Source: Trichomonas vaginalis G3
Taxonomy: Eukaryota > Parabasalia > Trichomonadida > Trichomonadidae
Reading direction: 5' to 3'
Assembly (NCBI RefSeq): GCF_026262505.1
Contig: NC_067206.1
Location: forward strand, 24,381,896-24,445,895
Length of the DNA: 64,000 bases
Shown here: one piece after another, positions 25,784 through 34,148 of the stretch
Layout of the letters: each line of letters begins with the position of its first letter
Numbering within the stretch: position 1 is the first letter of the stretch
Notes under the pieces: generated by a model
The model's input: the letters and a program-made list of their open reading frames with translations, nothing else
Databases searched by the model: none
Told to the model about the DNA's origin: nothing
Translations under genes and position numbers: made by a program

Positions 25784-26587
25784 ATGTCAACAACAGAGAA
25801 CACAACAACAGTTATAGTCCATGAAGCTATAAATGAAGAATATGAGTGGGTTCAGTTTAACAAACAACTCCGTCTCATTCGTTCGGTCAAAGACGATATG
25901 TACCAAATGCAAAGTATTTTGACAGCATGTTTTGCTCCAGATACTAAACACGCAGACGATTGGTTTAGGAACCAAAGCACACAAGAACTTTTGAGTGAAA
26001 TTTCTCTAGACCGAGAAAAATCGGTCTTGCCTAAAACTCATGAAAATCGCAAGAATTTGGCTCCTGGTTTGAGAGGATATTATGTACATAGACTTCTTGT
26101 AAATGCTGTTGCAATGTGGGCTTCACCTCGTTATGCTTGGTATATTTACAGACTTCTTGACGAAATTCATAGACAAGAACGTGAAGAGATGGAAAAGAAA
26201 CTTCAAGCAAAAGACAAAAGCCTTCAGAAAAGAATACCACGTTCGGTACCAAAAGGAAAGGAAAAGAACTATAAGTATATGATTTATACTGAAGAGATGG
26301 AAAATGAAGAAGACAGAGATATGGTTATGTTGCATTTAGTCAGAAGAAACAACAAAAGCTTTTACGACCTTGCTAAGATTTACAAATCTGACAGAAATTG
26401 GTTCTATCGCGAAAACTTACCGATTTCAATGACACCGAATGAAGATGTGAAACAAATAGTTCAAGATACGTTACCTCAAACACACTATGATATTAAAGGT
26501 TGTACAATACTTACATTCAAAGAAGATTTGCCGCTACTGAAAGAAAAAATAACAGAGTATTTTGACAACTTCAAACAAGCAGAGTAA
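25784..26587 (+). CDS. KilA-N plus DUF3627-like protein
   Basis: The protein is 267 aa from the ATG at 25784; the frame is open upstream to 25685, but that part is T-rich leader. The KilA-N core is at about residues 40-125 (DDWFRNQSTQELLSEIS, LRGYYVHRLLVNAVAMWASP, YAWYIYRLLDEI), then a coiled linker, then a C-terminal domain (NYKYMIYTEEMENEE, FYDLAKIYKSDRNWFYRENL) with the layout of DUF3627 in poxvirus and mimivirus KilA-N proteins. Likely a DNA-binding regulator. The frame is whole and lies beside a broken duplicate. Confidence 0.7.
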   Translation: MSTTENTTTVIVHEAINEEYEWVQFNKQLRLIRSVKDDMYQMQSILTACFAPDTKHADDWFRNQSTQELLSEISLDREKSVLPKTHENRKNLAPGLRGYYVHRLLVNAVAMWASPRYAWYIYRLLDEIHRQEREEMEKKLQAKDKSLQKRIPRSVPKGKEKNYKYMIYTEEMENEEDRDMVMLHLVRRNNKSFYDLAKIYKSDRNWFYRENLPISMTPNEDVKQIVQDTLPQTHYDIKGCTILTFKEDLPLLKEKITEYFDNFKQAE

Positions 26588-27069
26588 ATGAACCATTTAT
26601 TTTTACGCTTGACTTCAGATGGCTCAGGTAGCTCTATAAGGTAAATTGTCTTGTCAAATCCTTCTGGCATTCCAAGTTCTTCCTTCCGACATTCCAAGTT
26701 CTTCCTTCCGACATTCCGAGTCCTTCCATCCGACAGGAAAAAAATTTCCCGACAACTGGAAAAAAATTTCCCGACAACTGGAAAAAAATTTCCTGACAAC
26801 TGGAAAAAATTTTCCTGTTGTTCGTCCGTAAACCATTCAAATTTTCGAAAATTGAGAACTTTTTGGTCGAACGACAGAAAAAAATTTCCCGACAACTGGA
26901 AAAAAATTTCCCGACAACTGGAAAAGTTTTTCCCGACAACAGGAAAAGTTCTTCCTTCCGACAGGACACAAACGAATGTCCGACGTTCCTCTTCCTGAAT
27001 GTCTTCCCAAACCAGAAGAACCGACAGCCCCAGCACCACAACAGACTAAGACTCAAACACTTAGATTTT
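26588..27069. repeat. 22-bp arrays C and D with cut-off gene start
   Basis: Near 26610-26669 the minus strand carries the first residues of a second copy of the 22308-22673 gene. Upstream of it are array C (CATTCCAAGTTCTTCCTTCCGA at 26668, 26690, 26712) and array D (GACAACTGGAAAAAAATTTCCC at 26751, 26773, 26795 and again 26891, 26913, 26935). All units are exactly 22 bases although sequences differ from arrays A and B. Long open frames through this block are artefacts of the repeats. Confidence 0.85.
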
Positions 27070-27945
27070 TCAAGCTTGACTTTTTACAATTTGAACTTTG
27101 TTCGCGTAGATGTGAATTCTGAAAGAAGTATGAGGGTCTTGTATGACTTTGTACTTCTCCCATAGTTCATGTCTGTCAAACTTACCTGCCATGGACTCTT
27201 TCATAAGTTCCATGAAATCGTCTTCGGACAATCCAGGGAAAAGTATGATATCAGTAAGTATTCTTTTAACATCCTTACTTAAACTCTTGGCTGTCTGTAC
27301 ACAAATGACAACTGAAATGTTAAAGTGTCTGAGCTTCTTAAGAATTCGACACATGTCTTGTTCTCTATTCTTTAACAAAGGATGAGAAGCAAAGTCATCT
27401 AAGATAAGAAGACATCTGTGAGGGTATGTCTTCCAATCGTAAGATTGCAATTTCTTCGAAATGTATTCTATCTCTTTCTGTTTGTTTCTGAAGTGTTTCT
27501 TCTCTAATATTCTCTGCATTTCCTCATTTGGGTCTTTAAACTTCGAATTGACATACTCATTTATAGCATTGTACTTCAAAACTCTTCTTTGGTACTTCTT
27601 TATCCAATCTAACAACTCAGAGTCTTTTATACATACTAACTTAGACTTCTTTATAATATCTTTGAACGAATTGACGGTTTGGTCAAATTGACCAGAAGTA
27701 CTACAAATGACTACTAACTCATAGAATGGGTTCTTCTCATCTAGTTCTTGTTGTTGTGCAGCCATTTTAAGATAAGTGAAAGTCTTACCCGACCCAGGTG
27801 GTGCAATTAGACCTGTTATACCATTCTGAGCAAATAAGAACTTGTCATGTATGGGTTTTATCTGAGCATTTTCCAACTTCCTCTTGTTCTTATTTAAAAC
27901 ATTCTCAAATTTCTTGTCAATGTCAGCAAACTTTTTTTCTAACAT
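27070..27945 (-). CDS. FtsK/HerA-type genome-packaging ATPase (Maverick B)
   Basis: About 291 aa from the ATG at 27945, chosen over the more upstream start at 28047 because it leaves room for the divergent gene at 27982. Walker A is APPGSGKTFTYLK, Walker B is CLLILDDFASHP, and a downstream strand VVICVQTAKSL fits a sensor. It parallels the Maverick A ATPase over the whole length (SDSELLDWIKKYQRR-type and HIYANKVQ-type blocks versus SELIEFLQRYIRR and HIMTNTIK). It packages element DNA into capsids. The frame is whole. Confidence 0.85.
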   Translation of the reverse strand: MLEKKFADIDKKFENVLNKNKRKLENAQIKPIHDKFLFAQNGITGLIAPPGSGKTFTYLKMAAQQQELDEKNPFYELVVICSTSGQFDQTVNSFKDIIKKSKLVCIKDSELLDWIKKYQRRVLKYNAINEYVNSKFKDPNEEMQRILEKKHFRNKQKEIEYISKKLQSYDWKTYPHRCLLILDDFASHPLLKNREQDMCRILKKLRHFNISVVICVQTAKSLSKDVKRILTDIILFPGLSEDDFMELMKESMAGKFDRHELWEKYKVIQDPHTSFRIHIYANKVQIVKSQA

Positions 27946-27981
27946 ATTTTTAGAAAAATTAAAATTTTTATCTTTTTGAAA

Positions 27982-28437
27982 ATGTCTAGCGATTTCGCTA
28001 TCTATATTCGAGACAAACTTTTCGACAGCAAAACTTCTGTCGACCATAAAATCTTACATAGTGTAAACAAGAAAGGTGAATTTGTTCTAAAGTTCTGTTT
28101 CTGGGAATATGACAAGAACCATAAAACATTAGGCAGAGAAGTCTTAAAATTTGTCAATGACAGACTTGTTGACAGAGATGACGCCGATTGGAAAGATGAA
28201 GTCCAACAAAAGTTCTTAGAATGCAAAGAAGACACATGCGCTGTTCTTGAAGATGAAATAGGAAACAGAATAGAAGAGCTATTAAAGGACAAAGAACTTT
28301 TACATAAATATGGTTCGGAGAAATTTGACATAACTCCACCAGAAAAGAAGAAGAAAGGAAAGAAAGAGAAAAAAGTAGAAGAGAAGAAAGAACCTGAACC
28401 TGAACCAGAGCCAGAGAAAAAGAAATTTGACATGTAA
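27982..28437 (+). CDS. Maverick B protein with Lys/Glu/Pro-rich tail, unknown
   Basis: A 151-aa protein: a compact N-terminal domain of about 110 residues (FVLKFCFWEYDKNHKTLGRE) and a charged tail of Lys and Glu-Pro repeats. Function unknown. Divergent from the ATPase with 36 bases between starts; the start motif is ATTTTTAT, 10 bases, ATG. Convergent with the next gene across a short AT-rich gap. Confidence 0.5.
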   Translation: MSSDFAIYIRDKLFDSKTSVDHKILHSVNKKGEFVLKFCFWEYDKNHKTLGREVLKFVNDRLVDRDDADWKDEVQQKFLECKEDTCAVLEDEIGNRIEELLKDKELLHKYGSEKFDITPPEKKKKGKKEKKVEEKKEPEPEPEPEKKKFDM

Positions 28438-28453
28438 AAATAAAATTTTATTT

Positions 28454-28873
28454 TTAGAACATTTCTGGGTCAATGTCAATGTTCTCTTCCTCTTTAGGAG
28501 CAAACACTGGCTTAGACTCTAAAATCTTTTTACCTAATTTACCTTGAACTTCAACTATCTTAGACTCATAATATTCATAGTCGTCTGTCTTCTTTGGTTC
28601 ATAAGGTATAACAAGTTTGTATGCTTTGCCTTCTTTAAGGTTTGAGAACCTTCTGTCAAAATTTTCTTTGACTGTTAACAAACCTTCTATGTCTAAGTCT
28701 TCAAATTTCGCACCATTTTTAGTCACAATAGCAAACTTAACTGGTTCGATGTTCCAAACTTTGTCAAATGTAGACTTTTCAAAATGGTAGAAGTAAACAT
28801 TCAAATATGTGAATGGAGCTAACTTATCTTTGACTTCTGTCATATATTTGTTGACTGAAATATATTTCGTCAT
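28454..28873 (-). CDS. Maverick B protein, unknown (139 aa)
   Basis: A 139-aa protein with alternating strands and charged turns and an acidic C-terminus (PKEEENIDIDPEMF). It has an overall look of a small single-domain DNA-binding or OB-like protein (KAYKLVIPYEPKKTDDYEYY), but no family was recognised. It is the first of a run of minus-strand genes that continues to 37376. The frame is whole; upstream motif TTTTTTAT, 12 bases, ATG. Confidence 0.45.
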   Translation of the reverse strand: MTKYISVNKYMTEVKDKLAPFTYLNVYFYHFEKSTFDKVWNIEPVKFAIVTKNGAKFEDLDIEGLLTVKENFDRRFSNLKEGKAYKLVIPYEPKKTDDYEYYESKIVEVQGKLGKKILESKPVFAPKEEENIDIDPEMF

Positions 28874-28914
28874 CTTTTCTATCGGATAAAAAAATATTTT
28901 TTTTTAAAAACGTT

Positions 28915-29499
28915 TTAAAATGGTATGCCATATAGCTTCTTGAATTTGTTAAGAAATAGTCTAACGTATTTTCCATCTGTATCTCTAGCGTATACATAAG
29001 CATAGTCTGCCTTAGTAAAACATACTTGTAATTTTCTATAGTTTACGCCGGTATAAAAGTAGAAAGAGTCCTGTTCTTCGCTGTAGTAGTAAAACTCAAA
29101 CGTATGCTTGCCATAGTCTGTAATTTCAATTGCTTCATCTTCTAGTTCGTCGACAAATTCGAATACTATATCTCCAAATTTGCTTTTGTTCTTATTGTTT
29201 TCAGAACCAGTGACCCAACGTAAGTTTTCAAGTCTATTGTCGTTTCTTATACGGTTTATATGGTCTACAAAAGGTAAATTGTTAGGATTCAGTATAAAAT
29301 GAGTTGCAATGACAACATGTTTAAGATAGTGTTTTCCACCCATCTTCATATCAGCATATCCGTCATTTCGCTCCCATTCGCTTAAAACTCTTTTTGTCTT
29401 TTTGTTTCTGACTTCAAATGACTCACAACAGTGAATTTCATATTTCTCATCTAACAAACAAGTTTCCCAACGGTCTTCTCCAACAAACTCAGCGTACAT
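28915..29499 (-). CDS. HNH endonuclease, NUMOD4-like (Maverick B)
   Basis: A 194-aa protein. An N-terminal NUMOD4-like part (VGEDRWETCLLDEKYEIHCC, then KRVLSEW) leads into an HNH core (KHVVIATHFILNPNNLP, VDHINRIRNDNRLENLRW) with the D-H-I-N and N-R-xx-N-L-R-W signatures of phage and homing-type HNH nucleases. The C-terminal 70 residues form the domain found alone at 7086-7406 in Maverick A. It nicks or cuts DNA; whether it aids mobility, replication or host DNA attack is unknown. The frame is whole. Confidence 0.8.
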   Translation of the reverse strand: MYAEFVGEDRWETCLLDEKYEIHCCESFEVRNKKTKRVLSEWERNDGYADMKMGGKHYLKHVVIATHFILNPNNLPFVDHINRIRNDNRLENLRWVTGSENNKNKSKFGDIVFEFVDELEDEAIEITDYGKHTFEFYYYSEEQDSFYFYTGVNYRKLQVCFTKADYAYVYARDTDGKYVRLFLNKFKKLYGIPF

Positions 29500-29532
29500 T
29501 TCAAATAAAATAAAAAAATATTTTTTTTAAAT

Positions 29533-30767
29533 TTACTCAGAAAAATTTTTCTTTGTATATACGCCATTCTGAACATCTAAAAGACTTTTGACATTTGCCA
29601 AGAATGTACGTTTAGAAGCTGCCATATAACCATACTCTTGACAATACTGTTTATATTCATCGTACAATGACCTTTCATCTAAACACTCAAAGTCGGTTTC
29701 ATCTATAAACAGTTCATATACACTCTTGTTTGCTTCTAACAATGTTTGTCTCTCTTCGGTATGTGGAATTTGTCTTGGATTGAACTTAGAAATATCTAAT
29801 GTCATGAAATATGAGAACAAGTGGTTGTAAAAGTTAGGTGTCAAAGTTTCTGCTAAGTCGTCAAAATATTCTGTATCTTGCATATGAGCTTCTGACGTTC
29901 TGACAACTACATATCTTCTGTCAGAACTTTCTAACTTCATCGGAACGGCGTTGTTTGAAACCATGATGAAATTTGCAACATTTTCACAAACTCTTTGGTC
30001 TTTATATTTTCTTTCAACAACTCCAACTTTGTCTGTTATAAGACTCTTCAAAGCATCTGAGTTCAAAACTTTTGTTGTATCTATACTTTGAAGTTCGTTA
30101 CATACTATAAGTTTCATATTCTCTATTGAAGAGTTAAATTTACCGCAGATGTTTTCTAAGTTTGTCATATTCGGATTCGAATAGCCCTCTAACAGTTTGC
30201 ATAAGATATCTGTAAAGAAAGTGTTCTTACCAGTTCCTTGTTTTCCAATTATAATGAGAGCAGTTTCATTTTTAGCACTTGGATGTTGTAAGATGTTTGC
30301 AAACCAACATAAGATATACTCATAGACTCTTTCGTTTCCATTGCATATAATTTCTTTGACATGGTCTAACCAAGCTTCTATAATATTTTCTTTCCATTCT
30401 ACTTGTTCGTATTTATATCCAGTGAAGATAGAATAGAAGTTTGGAGAAGGTTATAGAACTTTATACCTCGAACTGAAAAATCTTCTAACTTTGACAATAA
30501 GATATCCCAAGCATCTAACACTTCATGCCAACTTGTACGACTTTTTATTTTCTTAAGTTTCTGTCTACATTCTTGTTCTGAAACTATTGTCGCTCTTGGT
30601 TTGTTTAAAGACAACATCCCATTCTTTCATGACATAACATTCTGGGGCAGAGTCAACATAAATGACTAAACGTTCAAATTCTCGACTGCTTTGTTATAGT
30701 CTCTAAATGGACACATATTTCTGAACGCTTGGAAGTCATAAAAATCTGAAACATCTATTCTGTACAT
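29533..30767 (-). pseudogene. superfamily 3 (D5-like) helicase of Maverick B (broken)
   Basis: Remains of a replicative SF3 helicase. The three SF3 signatures are visible: Walker A (IIIGKQGTGKNTFFTDIL), Walker B-type (KLIVCNELQSI) and motif C (FIMVSNNAVPM), followed by the arginine-containing segment (SSDRRYVVVRTS). It would unwind element DNA for the polymerase. The start at 30767 has the TTTTTTAT, 10 bases, ATG context. The gene is broken (about three breaks), mainly in the N-terminal half. Confidence 0.8.
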
Positions 30768-30795
30768 TTTTATAAAAATAAAAAATAATATTTTT

Positions 30796-30939
30796 TTATT
30801 CTTGACTTTGTTGTTCCATTTGTTGCATTTGTTGTTCTTGAGCTATTTGTTGTTGAAGTTTTCTTGTTAGTACAATACTTTCACCAGTTGCATCTTCCAA
30901 TCGAAACTTTCTGCCGTCATTGACAAATACATAGGACAT
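30796..30939 (-). CDS. 47-aa Gln-rich protein (Maverick B)
   Basis: A small frame (MSYVFVNDGRKFRLEDATGE..., then a Gln-rich helix of QQQIAQEQQMQQMEQQ type). It begins 7 bases after the stop of the next upstream gene on the same strand. Short, but compact spacing and protein-like composition support it. Function unknown. Confidence 0.4.
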   Translation of the reverse strand: MSYVFVNDGRKFRLEDATGESIVLTRKLQQQIAQEQQMQQMEQQSQE

Positions 30940-30946
30940 AAAAGTT

Positions 30947-31591
30947 TTACAGGAAAAAGTTTGCGTCAACTAAGGTTAAGTTTATGTTTGCTAAAGTGTT
31001 TGAGTTTACTAAAGCTGAAAACTCTGCATTCGAATGAACAATAGGCAAACCAGCAGAGAAAGTGTTGTTATACGCATGAGTATCTTTTTGGTCATAGTAG
31101 TTTCTGTCGACATTCGAATAGCACTTTGAACCTAAGTTTGAAACAATATATAAGATTGGTGTGCTTAATGTCAATGGAATAGACATTCCTTGTATGACAC
31201 CTTTTCCTGTTATAGGAAACTGTTGGTAGTAAAAACCAGAAATAAGTTTTGTATTATAGCTCATATCGTTTATAGTAAACTCAGTCGGACATCCAAACAT
31301 AATGAAACCTGCTCTAGTTGCAGCACATGTTACATCCGTCCTTAAAGTATTAAATAAGTCAACAAAACCTGTTGGTGGTATATCTGAGTAAGTATCTTCA
31401 AAGAAGTATTTTTTACCATTCACAACAACAAAGTCTTCTGGTGTCAAAAGAGCAAAACAGGCTTTAGTCGTCATCGTGTTTAAGGTCAGTTTACAATATC
31501 GTCCTTGAGGACTTTGTAAGTTTGTTGTTATAGAATTATATGACTCAGGGTTTTTAGTCGTAATAGTATAAACCACTATGTCTTCTGCCAT
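30947..31591 (-). CDS. minor capsid candidate, jelly-roll-like (Maverick B)
   Basis: A 214-aa beta-rich protein related to the Maverick A protein at 1092-1856 (LSTPILYIVSNLGSKCYSN versus KSVPYVCYGNCLYIESK; FSAGLPIVHSNAEFS versus VNSMFIPNVPVIATH). It starts 4 bases after the stop of the CCG-motif gene on the same strand, so they are probably co-expressed. Position just after the capsid gene cluster supports a virion role. The frame is whole. Confidence 0.55.
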   Translation of the reverse strand: MAEDIVVYTITTKNPESYNSITTNLQSPQGRYCKLTLNTMTTKACFALLTPEDFVVVNGKKYFFEDTYSDIPPTGFVDLFNTLRTDVTCAATRAGFIMFGCPTEFTINDMSYNTKLISGFYYQQFPITGKGVIQGMSIPLTLSTPILYIVSNLGSKCYSNVDRNYYDQKDTHAYNNTFSAGLPIVHSNAEFSALVNSNTLANINLTLVDANFFL

Positions 31592-31595
31592 TTAC

Positions 31596-32177
31596 TTAGC
31601 AAACAAACTTTAATGAAATGTTGTGGTCGTCAAATATTTTTATGACGTCTGGGAAACTATATTTTAAGTTCAACGTTTCACCTCCTTTCATAACGTATAT
31701 CTTGTCAATGACATTGTATGAAACACCACAGCAAGCAATGTCGGGTTCTATTTCTTTGATGTTTATATCGTCTGCCTCTGTCAAAAGTTTCAATAGTTCT
31801 TTCAAAATTTCATGAGGTGCGATGACATATGAGTTCACTTTTACAGGGTTGTGTTCGACCAAGTTTAACATTATACCCAAAGCTTGACAAATCTTCTCCT
31901 GGGTTTTAAGTTTGTCTTTAAGTTGTTGGTAGTCATTTCGAATATCTGCAACAGAACTTAAGTCTCTGCTAACTTCAGGGTATGTTGGTTGTTCTTTTAC
32001 AGGAACTATTGTTATACCATCTTGGTCTTCGTATGGTTTCCCCACTTCAACATCTCTTTCTTTGACATTGACAACAACACTTTGACTGTTTGTTTGAGTT
32101 GGTGAATTTAACTTCACATCTGCCATCGCCATTAAACCTTTTGAAACACTCACGCTTCTATTTTTCGGAAATGACAT
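31596..32177 (-). CDS. conserved Maverick protein with D/E-P-x-I-x-C-C-G motif (B copy)
   Basis: The protein is 193 aa from the ATG at 32177 (start motif TTTTTAT, 10 bases, ATG; the longer open frame to 32447 overlaps the divergent gene). A low-complexity N-terminal half is followed by a coiled segment and the conserved block IKEIEPDIACCGVSYNVIDK, matching the Maverick A protein at 3359-3973. Unknown role in assembly or virion. The frame is whole. Confidence 0.65.
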   Translation of the reverse strand: MSFPKNRSVSVSKGLMAMADVKLNSPTQTNSQSVVVNVKERDVEVGKPYEDQDGITIVPVKEQPTYPEVSRDLSSVADIRNDYQQLKDKLKTQEKICQALGIMLNLVEHNPVKVNSYVIAPHEILKELLKLLTEADDINIKEIEPDIACCGVSYNVIDKIYVMKGGETLNLKYSFPDVIKIFDDHNISLKFVC

Positions 32178-32195
32178 TTTACTTAGAATAAAAAG

Positions 32196-32615
32196 ATGGA
32201 CGTATTCGAGTATCTCTTCGAATTGAAGCAGAACAAAGTTTACACACACAAACAATACAAATACATTGACAGAATAGTTCTTTATACAAACAATGGTAAA
32301 TGTTATAGAATAGCAATATTTGCTGAACCAAAATATTTCCATAAAGCAAAGAAAGTTGGTATAACTGAAATGGTGAAAGTTCTTGACGTTGACAAAAATA
32401 TAACAACAAAACTTACAGATATTTCTAAAGGAAAGTTTATAATACAATTTTATGTCAAAACTGGCGTACTGTCAATATTTGACGGAGAGAAGTCAGTTCA
32501 AGAACAACTTACTGACCTGCTGCCAAAATCTGCTCGATGGAAGCTGTCGTTATGCCAATCTGAGGAGCCCCAGCAGGTTTCATCGAACGAATCTTCAAAA
32601 GAGCATCTTCCGTGA
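32196..32615 (+). CDS. small Maverick B protein divergent from the CCG gene, unknown
   Basis: A 139-aa protein with a beta-rich N-terminal domain (VYTHKQYKYIDRIVLYTNN, YRIAIFAEPKYF) and a Ser/Gln/Glu-rich end. Its last 107 bases overlap, antiparallel, the 3' end of the capsid gene, so the end may be extended relative to the original gene. It occupies the same slot as 3999-4400 of Maverick A. Confidence 0.5.
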   Translation: MDVFEYLFELKQNKVYTHKQYKYIDRIVLYTNNGKCYRIAIFAEPKYFHKAKKVGITEMVKVLDVDKNITTKLTDISKGKFIIQFYVKTGVLSIFDGEKSVQEQLTDLLPKSARWKLSLCQSEEPQQVSSNESSKEHLP

Positions 32616-34116
32616 AAAGTGCTATTGGTTTTGTAAACTTCTTTGCTTTCAATTCATTTGGACCGTCTCTGTCACCAGTATATTGTATTTGAACTGTACC
32701 AACAGTTGAAATACCACCCATAAAGTCTTCTGAGTCAGCAAATGGAATGCCAAGCCAAAAGTTTGAACGGTCTCCATTTGTATATTGAGTTTTTTGACCT
32801 CCTGTATGAGTCCATACTTTCACATATGGCATAATAGAACTTTGCATTTCAGGGTTAATGGTTGTTGTGAAGTTGTTGTTAAAGTTCATAGCATCTAATG
32901 TCAAGTTGTATGACCTCATATCTTCAACTGTAGAATATTCTTCTCTTGGATAATATTTGCCATCTATGTTTATATGGTATTTAATACCAGGGTTGTAGAA
33001 GCAAGAATAGTCATTTATAGTTCGTCTGAACAGTACAAACATAGTATCTGCATGTTTCATTGCAGTTGTTAAAGCAATATCTGTTCTTGCACCTGGGTCA
33101 GCACTTTGGTTTCCAACTTCACCTGCAAAGTCTTTGACAGATATTTGGTGTATAGGGAACATAAGTGGAACTGCAATATATTTGGCAGCTAAAGCATTTG
33201 AAATATCTGGGTCCAACATATAGACTGCAAGTCTGCTTTCTATTCTCTTGCATTCAAACTTTTCGCATGTGAACTTAACTGGGTCCCAAGCAGTTCCAGC
33301 AGCATTGAAGTAGTAGTTTACTTCAGTGTTGAGGTTTGAGAAACCAAAGTCTAAGTCAACTTTGTCTTTGCAAAATTCGGCGAATGACGTTTGATTTGCC
33401 CCCTTTACGTCTGTAAGAGTGAATGGGTCTTGTGTTGGTGCAATGACTAAGTTATTTTTGCTTGGAGTAAGTTCGATAGAAATTTTTCCTGCCCAGTTTG
33501 GCAAGTATCTTAAAAACCTGAAGATGAGGAAAGATGACAAAGGAACTCTAAGTTTCAGTTTTACTTTGGTTACTGCTGCTGCAGTTTGTCCAGAAAGGTC
33601 AACATAAACTCCTGGAACGTTAGGGTCAAGTCTTCTTATTTTCTCAATAGTTGCATACTGGTCTGTTTGTTCTCTAGCTTGTGGTTGTACTGAGTTTCTT
33701 AAAGCGAACCATTCATAGTTTGCCCATGTTACTGTTTGAACTAAGTCAGAGTTAGAATATATCTTATATCCCATAAAAACTTCTGGAGCATATTGGTATC
33801 CGACATAGAAAATTCCATTGCAACCTTTCTTGTCAGACAACTTGGCAGAAGGTTTTATTTCAATGTCTTGTTCCACGTATAAGAAAGAGTTGTCAATAGA
33901 AATTATATGAAACCTGTCGCAAGCAATATCTACTGTTGTTGAAGAACCTTCTCCAAACTCACCTACATTTCCATAAGAAACAGCAGTTGTATATTCGTAA
34001 GTTCCAGGAACTATTTCTGACCTTCTAATGGCATTGTCGCATTCGTTATACCATTCGGAAACATTTCCATTCATAGCATCCAAAACTGTTGGCGTTATAT
34101 TCTGAGCGGCGTACAT
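32509..34116 (-). CDS. major capsid protein candidate, double jelly-roll (Maverick B)
   Basis: A 535-aa protein with the size, beta-rich pattern and position expected of the Polinton major capsid protein. Strand-rich blocks include FHIISIDNSFLYVEQDIEI near the N-terminus, KLKLRVPLSSFLIFRFLRYL at about residue 185-205, and a second half with KFECKRIESRLAVYMLDPDI, YIAVPLMFPIHQISVKDFAG and MFVLFRRTINDYSCFYNPG. No signal peptide or membrane segment is seen. Start motif: ATTTTTAC, 9 bases, ATG. The frame is whole. No equivalent was seen in the visible part of Maverick A; it may lie outside the window. Confidence 0.65.
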   Translation of the reverse strand: MYAAQNITPTVLDAMNGNVSEWYNECDNAIRRSEIVPGTYEYTTAVSYGNVGEFGEGSSTTVDIACDRFHIISIDNSFLYVEQDIEIKPSAKLSDKKGCNGIFYVGYQYAPEVFMGYKIYSNSDLVQTVTWANYEWFALRNSVQPQAREQTDQYATIEKIRRLDPNVPGVYVDLSGQTAAAVTKVKLKLRVPLSSFLIFRFLRYLPNWAGKISIELTPSKNNLVIAPTQDPFTLTDVKGANQTSFAEFCKDKVDLDFGFSNLNTEVNYYFNAAGTAWDPVKFTCEKFECKRIESRLAVYMLDPDISNALAAKYIAVPLMFPIHQISVKDFAGEVGNQSADPGARTDIALTTAMKHADTMFVLFRRTINDYSCFYNPGIKYHINIDGKYYPREEYSTVEDMRSYNLTLDAMNFNNNFTTTINPEMQSSIMPYVKVWTHTGGQKTQYTNGDRSNFWLGIPFADSEDFMGGISTVGTVQIQYTGDRDGPNELKAKKFTKPIALFTEDALLKIRSMKPAGAPQIGITTASIEQILAAGQ

Positions 34117-34148
34117 TTCATATGAGTAAAAATATAGAATAGTTGGAT

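Noticed and set aside
26485-27165. Several overlapping 60-184-codon frames on both strands
   Set aside because: They are open only because of the 22-bp arrays C and D; composition is Phe/Ser/Arg low complexity and both strands are open at once.
4397-28047. One of the two ATPases being a host AAA protein
   Set aside because: Both lie among capsid-type genes and share their whole layout with each other, as packaging ATPases do.
28915-29499. Group I intron homing endonuclease
   Set aside because: The HNH gene stands free between Maverick genes with its own start motif; no split gene surrounds it.
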